DNA from: Deltaproteobacteria bacterium
Lineage (GTDB): Bacteria; Myxococcota; UBA727; VGSZ01
DNA: 64,000 bases
Direction of reading: 5' to 3'
Assembly: GCA_016177705.1 (NCBI GenBank)
Contig: JACOUT010000003.1
Span: forward strand, 248,001-312,000
Shown here one piece after another: positions 40,715 to 48,144 of the stretch (its first letter is position 1; each line of letters starts with the position of its first letter). A model generated the notes under the pieces. That model was not told where the DNA came from. It searched no databases and saw only the letters and a list, made by a program, of their open reading frames with translations. A program made the position numbers and the translations under genes.

Positions 40715-42792
40715 CGAACGACCCCGCCAAGCATCCCCTGGATCTCAGCCTCGAGCTCGCGCACCTCGGCCTCGATGACGTCGAGGGAACGCAGCGGCGT
40801 GTACCGGTAGAAGTGCCGCGTGAACGGGATCTCGTAGCCCTTTTTGGTCTTGCTCTCGCCCTTGGTGACGCTCTCGTCGATCCACGCATCCGGCACGTGC
40901 GGCAGTACCTCGCGCTTGAAGTAGGCGTGGATGTCGTCGGTGAGCGGCACGTTCTCGGTGTCGCGCAGCTCGGGGTCGGGCTCGGGCTTGCCCTTGTCGT
41001 CGGTGCAGACCTCGGCGGTCTCGTCGCGCTCGCCGATGGCCGCCACCACGGCGTCAAAGAGCATGGTCGGGAGCTTAACGCCGGCCTGTTTCAACGCTGC
41101 CGCGACCACACCCTCAAACTCCGCGCGGCGCTTCCACGTCTTGCTGCCGTCGAGCGTCGCCAGCGCGGCGAGGATGTCCGTCTGCAACTTCTGCCCGGCC
41201 TCGACCTCGGCGCGCGCGGCCTCGCCCTTCTTCTTCGACCGCGCGAGGTTGGCGAATCCCGCCACTTCCTTCACGCGCGCGACGCGCTCGGGCGTGGGCG
41301 TGAAGGCCAGGCGCAAGGGCCGCTCGACCGTGATCTTCCAGTAGCCGAAGTCATCACCAGCGAAGACCTTGGAGATGTCGTTCTCCACGAAGTCGCCGTA
41401 GACCTCGGTGATCTCGCGGATGTGCTCCTCGGTGAGGTAGTGCCGCTTGTTACCGAGCGACTTCCTCATCTTGGCGAACTTCGCGGTCGCGTCGATGAGC
41501 TGGATCTTGCCCTGCCGCTCGGGCGCCTTGCGGTTGGTCACGATCCACACGTAGGTGGAGATGCCGGTGTTGAAGAAGAGCTGGTCGGGCAGGCCCACGA
41601 TGGCCTCGAGCCAGTCGTTCTCGATGATCCAGCGACGGATCTCGCTCTCACCCGAGCCCGCGTCGCCCGTGAACAGCGGCGAGCCGTTGAAGACGATGGC
41701 GATGCGCGAGCCGCCCTCGGACGGCGCCTTCATCTTGCTGATCATGTGCTGCAAGAACAGGAACGACCCGTCGTTGATGCGCGGCAGCCCGGCGCCGAAG
41801 CGACCGGCCATGCCCATGGTCTCGTGCTCGGTCTCGACGACCTCAACCACCTTCTTCCACTCCACGCCGAAGGGCGGGTTCGACAGCAGGTAGTCGAACT
41901 GCTCGCCCTTGTGGCCGTCGTCGGAGAAGGAGTTGCCGCGCGCGATGTGGCCCGGGTTCTCGGCCTTCACCAGCATGTCGGCCTTGCAGATGGCGTAGCT
42001 CTCGTCGTTCAGCTCCTGCCCGTAGACCTCGAGGTGCGCGTGCTTGTTCAGCTCGTACAGGTACTCCTCCGCCACCGAGAGCATGCCGCCGGTGCCGCAG
42101 GCCGGGTCGTAGAGCTTTCGCACCACGCCCTTCTTGGCGAGGATGTCCGCGTCCTCGACGAAGAGCAGGTTGACCATGAGGCGGATGACCTCGCGGGGCG
42201 TGTAGTGCTCGCCGGCGGTCTCGTTGCTCTGCTCGGCGAAGCGCCGGATCAGATCCTCGAAGACGAGCCCCATCATGTGGTTCGGCATCGCGCTCGGGTG
42301 CAGGTCGACACCGACGAACTCCTTGACCACCTTGTAGAGCAGGTTCGCCTCGTCGAGCTTGGCCACGTGGACCGGGAGCTGGAAGCGTTCGACGAAGATC
42401 TCGCGCACGTCGGCGGAGAAGCCGTTGACATAGGCGTTGATGTTCTCGGCGAGGTGGCTCGGATCGTCGAGCAGGCGCTTGCAGTCGAGCTTGCTCGTGT
42501 TGTGGAAGCGCACGCCGGTGATGGCCTGCAGGATCAGGTCGGTGTTCTTGGTGCGCCCGCCCTTGAGCTTCTTCACCTCGGCGAGTACCTGGTCCTTGGT
42601 GGCGGCCAGCACGCAGTCGAGGCGACGCAGCACGGTGAAGGGCAGGATGACCTTGCCGAAGTCGTAGGCCTTGAATTCCCCGCGCAGCAGGTCCGCGATG
42701 GACCACAGGAAGTTCGACGCCTCCTGGAAAGTCTGGAAGCGTCGGCCCGCGCTCGCGTGGGAGGGCGTGGGCGCGGCTGGGGTGATGACCAT
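40711..42792 (-). CDS. hsdM: Type I restriction methyltransferase subunit M
   Basis: 693 residues from the ATG at 42792. N-terminal HsdM helical domain (~25-165), SAM-binding motif DPACGTGG at 229-236 and catalytic NPPF at 305-308, placing it as an N6-adenine methyltransferase. HEYTPRE-type motif (GEHYTPREVIRLM) precedes it. The C-terminal ~150 residues are helical and acidic (EPDPELRDTENVPLTDDIHA). First gene of the coupled operon hsdM-hsdS-AlbA_2-AlbA_2/ATPase-hsdR. It begins 88 bases from the right copy of the structured element. Confidence 0.95.
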   Translation of the reverse strand: MVITPAAPTPSHASAGRRFQTFQEASNFLWSIADLLRGEFKAYDFGKVILPFTVLRRLDCVLAATKDQVLAEVKKLKGGRTKNTDLILQAITGVRFHNTSKLDCKRLLDDPSHLAENINAYVNGFSADVREIFVERFQLPVHVAKLDEANLLYKVVKEFVGVDLHPSAMPNHMMGLVFEDLIRRFAEQSNETAGEHYTPREVIRLMVNLLFVEDADILAKKGVVRKLYDPACGTGGMLSVAEEYLYELNKHAHLEVYGQELNDESYAICKADMLVKAENPGHIARGNSFSDDGHKGEQFDYLLSNPPFGVEWKKVVEVVETEHETMGMAGRFGAGLPRINDGSFLFLQHMISKMKAPSEGGSRIAIVFNGSPLFTGDAGSGESEIRRWIIENDWLEAIVGLPDQLFFNTGISTYVWIVTNRKAPERQGKIQLIDATAKFAKMRKSLGNKRHYLTEEHIREITEVYGDFVENDISKVFAGDDFGYWKITVERPLRLAFTPTPERVARVKEVAGFANLARSKKKGEAARAEVEAGQKLQTDILAALATLDGSKTWKRRAEFEGVVAAALKQAGVKLPTMLFDAVVAAIGERDETAEVCTDDKGKPEPDPELRDTENVPLTDDIHAYFKREVLPHVPDAWIDESVTKGESKTKKGYEIPFTRHFYRYTPLRSLDVIEAEVRELEAEIQGMLGGVVR

Positions 42793-42879
42793 GCGGAGTG
42801 CCCCTGAAGTGTCGGGCGCCAGTGGGGGCGCGGACGAAACGCTGGTAGCACGTCGGTGGGTGCCAAAGAACGCGCTCGC

Positions 42880-43066
42880 TGCCCCACGAGAAGGGCCGGG
42901 GGCGAGCATGGGTCCGCCGTAGCGCCCAACGGGCAGGACACCACAACGCAGCTCGCACGGAAGACTCGCCGATCGTGTCGGCGCGAAGCGGCACTACGAC
43001 GAAGGTCCGGACCGCAAGGCGCGGAGGCGGACCCATGCTCGCTCCCGGCCCGTCCGCGAGATCACC
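42880..43066. repeat. Right copy of the structured element, inverted relative to the left copy
   Basis: Arms 42893-42918 and 43026-43051 form a 26-bp stem with one G/T mismatch around a 107-base interior. Interior hairpins: GCCC-AAC-GGGC, GCCGA-TCGTG-TCGGC and palindrome GGTCCGGACC. Identical blocks with the left copy: 42921-42945 and 42967-42995. The element runs up to the stop of the DUF4105 gene (43062-43064) and lies 88 bases from the hsdM start. At four stem positions both bases differ from the left copy but pairing is kept. Confidence 0.85.
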
Positions 43067-44327
43067 GCGCGTTCTCGACGGGTTCTACCGAACGCCGCAC
43101 CAGTACTGCCACGAGCGCGCCACTCAGGTTGATGGGCAGCAAGAGCGCGAGCAGCGGACCGTTGTCCTGGTCGAACAGCGGCAGCACCTTGGCGACGAGT
43201 GCGAAGGTCGAGGTGGCGGCCAAGGAGAGCCACGCCACCTCAAGCACGAACAGGGCGCGCTCGCTCGCCTTGAACAGCAGCGCCGCGCCAGCCAGCGCGA
43301 CGCCGAGCGTCAGCGGGTTCGCCAGCAGCAGGTTCTCGTTGGCGTAGGTGGCGCGGTGCTCGGTGATGGCCCACAGGAGCGCGAGCACGAGGCCGGGGAT
43401 ACCGAGCGTGAGGCCCACGACGAGCTGGTGCACGCCGAGCAGCCGCTGCCACGCGCGACCGCGGCGGTTGAGCGCGGCCAGTGCCACGCCGATGCCCCCG
43501 ACCAGCGTGCCGAGCGCGAACAGCGCGAGCCCCGACCGCGGCGGCGCGTCGGCGATGGGCGGGCGATTGACGGCGGACGCGATCAGCCGCGGTGGGCCGG
43601 CGATGCCCGCGGCGGCGACGTCGGCCGACAGCTCTGCCGGCAAAAAGCCCTCCTCCCACGCCGTGATCGGCCGCTCCACGTCGGCGTTCAACAGGAAGTC
43701 GAACAGCAACAGCACGGCAGGCTGCGTCACCGTGTAGCGGCGCACGTGGTCGCGCAGGCTCATGCTCGCCGGCTGCGCCGCGACCCGGCGCAAGGCGCCG
43801 CCGGTGAAGCGGTCGATGACGTCTCGCGGACGGGTGGCGCAGTTGTCGAGGAAGTGGTCATAGAGGTAGCCGCGGTGCTCGGGCAGCGCGTTCCAGGCCA
43901 TGAAGGCGGCGAAGGCGGCGCGCTCGGCCGGCGGCAACACCAGCTCTTGCGCCACGATCTCACGGCCCTGTGCGCGATAGATGCGCAGCGTGCGCTCGAT
44001 GCCGCTCTCGCCGAGCCAGAAGGTGAGCTTGCCGAGCGCGTAGCGCACCAGCAGCGTGCGATCGAACGAGAACATGCCGTAGTTGTAGACGCGGCCCTCG
44101 AGCTTGGCGGTGTCCTCGACGTAGAGCGCGCTGTGGCCGAACAACGACGCCACGTCGGAGCCGGGCCCGAAGGTGATGAGCGTGATGCGCAGGTCATCGC
44201 CGCGGCTCTCGCCCGTGGCCCACGGCGGCGCCGGGCGCTCGCCGGCCGCCGACGCCATCGTGGGCGCGGCGGCGAGCGACAGCACGAACGACAGGGAGGC
44301 CACGAGGGCGAGAGGTGCGGTGCGCAT
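43062..44327 (-). CDS. Lnb N-terminal/DUF4105 periplasmic-domain membrane protein
   Basis: 421 residues; ATG at 44327 begins a signal peptide (MRTAPLALVASLSFVLSLAA). Residues ~45-230 match DUF4105: ITFGPGSDVASLFGHSALYV, YNYGMFSFD, LPEHRGYLYDHFLDNCATRPRD (conserved His, Asn-Cys). Four to five membrane helices follow (~265-410). Proteins of this group sit in the envelope of Gram-negative bacteria; the His/Cys pair suggests a papain-like or N-terminal-nucleophile-like active site, but the reaction is unknown. Ends at the right structured element. Confidence 0.82.
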   Translation of the reverse strand: MRTAPLALVASLSFVLSLAAAPTMASAAGERPAPPWATGESRGDDLRITLITFGPGSDVASLFGHSALYVEDTAKLEGRVYNYGMFSFDRTLLVRYALGKLTFWLGESGIERTLRIYRAQGREIVAQELVLPPAERAAFAAFMAWNALPEHRGYLYDHFLDNCATRPRDVIDRFTGGALRRVAAQPASMSLRDHVRRYTVTQPAVLLLFDFLLNADVERPITAWEEGFLPAELSADVAAAGIAGPPRLIASAVNRPPIADAPPRSGLALFALGTLVGGIGVALAALNRRGRAWQRLLGVHQLVVGLTLGIPGLVLALLWAITEHRATYANENLLLANPLTLGVALAGAALLFKASERALFVLEVAWLSLAATSTFALVAKVLPLFDQDNGPLLALLLPINLSGALVAVLVRRSVEPVENAR

Positions 44328-44394
44328 GGCCGAGGGGACGTCGTCCGCCCCGATCATGCCCGACCGCGGGCCGGTTTGCCCTATGCTCCGCCCC

Positions 44395-45279
44395 ATGCCG
44401 AACCTGAACCTCGAGTTGAAGAAGGATCTATCGTCGTTTCGCCGCATCGCCATCGGCACCTGGCGCGATGCCTACGATCCCTCCATCTACGGCACGCTGC
44501 GCCTGCGCGCCGACAAGGTGCTCGGCTACCTCGACGAGTTCCGTGCGCGCACCGGCAAGCGCCTGACCATCACCCACCTGATGGCCAAGGCCGTCGCCAT
44601 CGTCATGGCGGAGATGCCGGACGCGAACGCGGTGCTGCGCTTCAATCGCATCTATCTGCGGAAGGACATCGGCGTCTTCTTCCAGGTGGCGATGGAGGAC
44701 CCGATCAACAAGCAGGTCGACCTGTCGGGCGCCACCATCTTCGACGCCCACAAGAAGAGCTTCGAGGAGATCGTCGACGAATTCGAGGCGCGCGTGGCCA
44801 AGGTGCGCGCCGGCAAGGACAAGGAGCTCGAGGGCACGCGCAGCACCTTCAAGAAGATCCCGTACCTGTTCCTGAACAAGTTCCTCCAGCTCTTGTCGTT
44901 GTTCAGCTTCTCGCTCAACCTCGACCTGCGCTTCCTCGGCATCCCCAAGGACCCCTTCGGCTCCGCCATGGTCACCAACGTCGGCTCGCTCGGCCTCGAG
45001 GAGGCCTACGTGCCGCTCGTGCCCTACTCCAAGGTGCCGCTCCTGATCGCCGTGGGCGCGGTGCAGGACGTGCCGGTGGTGGAGGACGGGCGCGTGGTGC
45101 CCGGCAAGGTGCTGAACGCCTGCGCCACCATCGATCACCGCGTGCTCGACGGCATGCACGCCTCGCACATGTCGAAGACCATGCGGAAGATCTTTGAAGA
45201 TCCCGAGCGCTGGCTCGGTGCCTTGCCGACGAAGAAGGGCGTCGAGCCTGCGGTGCCCGTCGCCGCATCGCCGGCCTGA
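44395..45279 (+). CDS. 2-oxoacid dehydrogenase E2-type acyltransferase catalytic domain, stand-alone
   Basis: 294 residues from the ATG at 44395 (an in-frame ATG 12 bases upstream is possible). The sequence is a chloramphenicol-acetyltransferase-like E2 core: SFRRIAIGTWR, TGKRLTITHLMAKAVAIVM, FGSAMVTNVGSLGLEEAYVPL and the catalytic DHRVLDG near 250. No lipoyl or E1/E3-binding domain precedes it, unlike pyruvate dehydrogenase E2 (~400+ aa). It probably transfers an acyl group from CoA in an undefined reaction. Single gene between a DUF4105 and a DUF4178 gene. Confidence 0.82.
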   Translation: MPNLNLELKKDLSSFRRIAIGTWRDAYDPSIYGTLRLRADKVLGYLDEFRARTGKRLTITHLMAKAVAIVMAEMPDANAVLRFNRIYLRKDIGVFFQVAMEDPINKQVDLSGATIFDAHKKSFEEIVDEFEARVAKVRAGKDKELEGTRSTFKKIPYLFLNKFLQLLSLFSFSLNLDLRFLGIPKDPFGSAMVTNVGSLGLEEAYVPLVPYSKVPLLIAVGAVQDVPVVEDGRVVPGKVLNACATIDHRVLDGMHASHMSKTMRKIFEDPERWLGALPTKKGVEPAVPVAASPA

Positions 45280-45330
45280 TGCAAGACCGGCAGCGCAAGA
45301 CTGGTCGCGCGAAATGGTAGCTTCGGCGTG

Positions 45331-45951
45331 ATGCTGTTGTTGATCGCGCTCGGCGTGCTCGCCGCCGCTGCCGCCGGCAGCGTCGTCGTCTACCAGCGTG
45401 GCGCCGCGGCGCGGCTCGCCTCGGTCGACGGCACCGCTCGGCTGCCGCCCAAGGGCGTGCCCGGCGAGCGGCCGCGCGCGGAGCCGACGCTCGAGACGTT
45501 GCAGCAAGGCGACGTGGTGCTCGACGGCGACGAGGACTTCGTGGTCGCCGGCACGCTGCAGTACCGCGAGGAGCAGGACGCCTGGGCGTTGCACGCGCTC
45601 GACGGCGGCGCCGTGCAGCGCTTCCTCGAGGTGCGCAGCAAGGCAGGCGTGGTGCAAGCCTCCTTCCTCGAGCCGGTCGAGGACGCGCCCTTGTTCGGCA
45701 GCCTCGGCCAGGGGCTCACCTATCGCGGCAAGGCGCTGACGCTCGAGGCCCGCGGCGACGCGAGGGCTACTGCGCTGGGCGAGGTGCAGCGCGCGGGCGG
45801 GCTGTTGCGCTACGCGCGCTTCACCGGGCCGGGGGGCGCGCTCTTGATCGTCGAGGACGCCGGCCACGAGCGGCGCGCGCTGTTCGGGCACCTGGCGCCC
45901 ACGTCGTCGTTGAGCATCTATCCGGGCGAGTTGAACCGCGCGCGCTCCTAA
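45331..45951 (+). CDS. DUF4178 membrane-anchored protein
   Basis: 206 residues. N-terminal membrane helix (LLLIALGVLAAAAAGSVVVY), then one ~150-residue beta domain with the DUF4178 pattern: LETLQQGDVVLDGDEDFVVAGTLQYREEQDAWALHALDGG (motif read in two parts) and LLIVEDAGHERRALFGH. Proteins with this domain often occur in envelope or stress loci; activity unknown. A GTG at 45328 is an equally possible start. It is followed by a 160-base gap. Confidence 0.75.
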   Translation: MLLLIALGVLAAAAAGSVVVYQRGAAARLASVDGTARLPPKGVPGERPRAEPTLETLQQGDVVLDGDEDFVVAGTLQYREEQDAWALHALDGGAVQRFLEVRSKAGVVQASFLEPVEDAPLFGSLGQGLTYRGKALTLEARGDARATALGEVQRAGGLLRYARFTGPGGALLIVEDAGHERRALFGHLAPTSSLSIYPGELNRARS

Positions 45952-46111
45952 CGGCATCGCTCCTCCTCGCTCGATCCGATGCGAGCGACACCTACACCGC
46001 GTCGACGTGCGCTCGATCACGCGTTCGTGCTCTCGACGTCCGCGCCGTCGCGCGTGTGCGCTTGCCTCCGACGTACAGTGAGGAGTCGCTGGGGCGCTGG
46101 TGGAGGGCTCG

Positions 46112-48127
46112 ATGGTGCTCGCGTTCGCGCTGGTGATGCTCGCCGCTCCGTCCGCTGCGCCGATCGGGACGAGCGTCGCCTCGCCGTCCTCGCCGCTGCC
46201 GTCGACGTCGGCGCGCGCCACGCCGGCGCCACCCAAGCGCGTGGTGCCCGCGCACGTGCTGGTCAAGCTCGCCGACGTGGGCGCCAAGACCCTGCGCGCG
46301 GCCGACGCCGGTGACGCCGTGGCGCGCGCACACGTGGTGCGCGCGCTGCGCAGCCTCGACCGCGACGCGAGGACGCCGCTTGCATATAGCCGCGCGCTGC
46401 CGCTCGGCTGGGCGCTGGTGCGGGCACCCGGGCTCGACGAGGCGAGCACGGAGGCGCTGGTGGCGCGCCTCGCCAAGGCGCCCGGCGTCCTCGCCGCCGC
46501 TCCCGACAAATGGAACCGCGCGCTGCGCACCACCGACGACGAGTACCTGTCCTATCAGTGGGACGTCGACGCCATCGGCGCCAAGGGTGCTTGGGACATC
46601 ACCCAGGGCAAGACCAGCCAGCGCGTGGCGGTGCTCGACTCCGGCACGTTCCTCGGCCACCCCGAGCTTTCCGGCAAGGACGCGAACGGCTGGGACTTCG
46701 TCGACAACAGCGAGTTCAGCAACGACGGCGACGGGCGCGACGCCGACTACGACGACCCGGGCGACGGCAACTGCCAGGGCAGCGGCGAGCCTGACTCCTT
46801 CCACGGCACGCACGTCGCCGGCACCATCTTGGCCAACACCGACAACGGCAGCGGCATCGCGGGGCTGAACTGGCACGCGCAGCTCATCACCGTGCGCTCG
46901 CTCGCGCAGTGCGGCGGCAGCGACGTCGACATCATGGAGGGCCTGGCCTGGCTCGGCGGCGAGCCCATCGGCGGCGTGCCCGCGCTGCCGGCCGCCGATC
47001 GCCCCTCCGTCGTCAACATGAGCCTGGGCGGCCCGAGCGCGTGCAGCCAGTTCAACGAGGACGTGCTCGCCTTCGTCGTCGGCCAGGGCATCGTGCCCAT
47101 CATCGCCGCCGGCAACGACGCAGGGCCGGTCAACAGCCCCGCCAACTGCCCGAGCGCGGTGGCGGTGGCGGCGTTCGGCCCTTCGGGCGACGTGGCGAGC
47201 TACTCGAGCTTCGGCTCCGAGATCGACATCGTGGGCCCGGGCGGCGACCAGGACGCCACCGGCATCGATGCGGACGGCGTGCTCTCGCTCTACGCCACCG
47301 TCATCAACCCGCCCTACGTCTACTACCAGGGCACCTCGATGGCGGCGCCGCACGTCGCCGGCGTGGTCGCGCTCATGCAGGCGATCGACGCCAGCATCGG
47401 GCGCGCGGAGGTGCTGGCCGCCTTCGCCGCGGTCAACGCGGGGTCGTGCAGCGGCTGCTCGGGCAAGCCGGTGCTGCGCGCCGATCTGCTGGTGGCGGAG
47501 GTGGGCGGCAGCGTCACCACCGAGCCCGGTGACCCGTGCGTCGGCGGTGTGTGCAGCGGCGGCCAGAGCTGCGTCGAGGACGTGTGCCGCGCCGACTGCG
47601 TCGACGACGGCGACTGCGGCGCCAACGAGCGGTGCGCCGGCGGCGCCTGCGTGCCCGACGGCGGCGGCGGCGGCGGCGGCACCGGCCTGTGCGACGAGGC
47701 GCGCGGCAACATGGATTGCCCCTCGGGCTCCGGCTGCGTCGACGGCGTGTGCGAGGAGGGCGAGGACGACGGCGCCAACGTCGGCGCCTTGTGCGAGCGC
47801 GACCGTGACTGCGCCACGGGCCTGTGCGAGCTCGGCGTCTGCACCGTCACCTGCGACTTCGACGACGGCGACTGCAAGGACGGCTTCGACTGTGACGATG
47901 ACCGCGTGCCGGGCGGGCTGTGCGTGCCCGAGTCGTGCAAGGAGGAGGACGAGGACTTCTGCGAGCGCGACTGGAGCTGCCACTTCTCACCGACCGACAA
48001 CTACGTGTGCGCCTACGGCGAGCCCAACTACGGCTGCAACCACTCGACGCCGTCGCGTCGCTCACCGGTGGAGTTGGTGGCGCTGCTGGTGGTGCCGTTG
48101 GTGGGTCGGCGCCGGCGAAGGCGCTGA
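46112..48127 (+). CDS. Secreted subtilase with Cys-rich region and MYXO-CTERM-like tail
   Basis: 671 residues from the ATG at 46112, preceded by GGAGGG. Signal peptide 1-20, propeptide-like region to ~135, peptidase S8 domain with Asp176 (VAVLDSGTFLGHPEL), His231 (FHGTHVAGTI) and Ser409 (YYQGTSMAAPHVAG). Residues ~445-640 carry about 20 cysteines in short repeats, ending in EPNYGCNHSTP. The last ~20 residues are a hydrophobic segment plus RRRRRR, the layout of MYXO-CTERM sorting tags (Gly-Cys, then membrane helix, then Arg). Surface-anchored serine protease. Confidence 0.88.
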   Translation: MVLAFALVMLAAPSAAPIGTSVASPSSPLPSTSARATPAPPKRVVPAHVLVKLADVGAKTLRAADAGDAVARAHVVRALRSLDRDARTPLAYSRALPLGWALVRAPGLDEASTEALVARLAKAPGVLAAAPDKWNRALRTTDDEYLSYQWDVDAIGAKGAWDITQGKTSQRVAVLDSGTFLGHPELSGKDANGWDFVDNSEFSNDGDGRDADYDDPGDGNCQGSGEPDSFHGTHVAGTILANTDNGSGIAGLNWHAQLITVRSLAQCGGSDVDIMEGLAWLGGEPIGGVPALPAADRPSVVNMSLGGPSACSQFNEDVLAFVVGQGIVPIIAAGNDAGPVNSPANCPSAVAVAAFGPSGDVASYSSFGSEIDIVGPGGDQDATGIDADGVLSLYATVINPPYVYYQGTSMAAPHVAGVVALMQAIDASIGRAEVLAAFAAVNAGSCSGCSGKPVLRADLLVAEVGGSVTTEPGDPCVGGVCSGGQSCVEDVCRADCVDDGDCGANERCAGGACVPDGGGGGGGTGLCDEARGNMDCPSGSGCVDGVCEEGEDDGANVGALCERDRDCATGLCELGVCTVTCDFDDGDCKDGFDCDDDRVPGGLCVPESCKEEDEDFCERDWSCHFSPTDNYVCAYGEPNYGCNHSTPSRRSPVELVALLVVPLVGRRRRRR

Positions 48128-48144
48128 CAGCCACGAGCGCGCCG

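Noticed and set aside
33140..43066. Prophage or transposon carrying the restriction genes
   Set aside because: No transposase, integrase or phage gene is found in or beside the cassette; only the flanking repeats suggest mobility.
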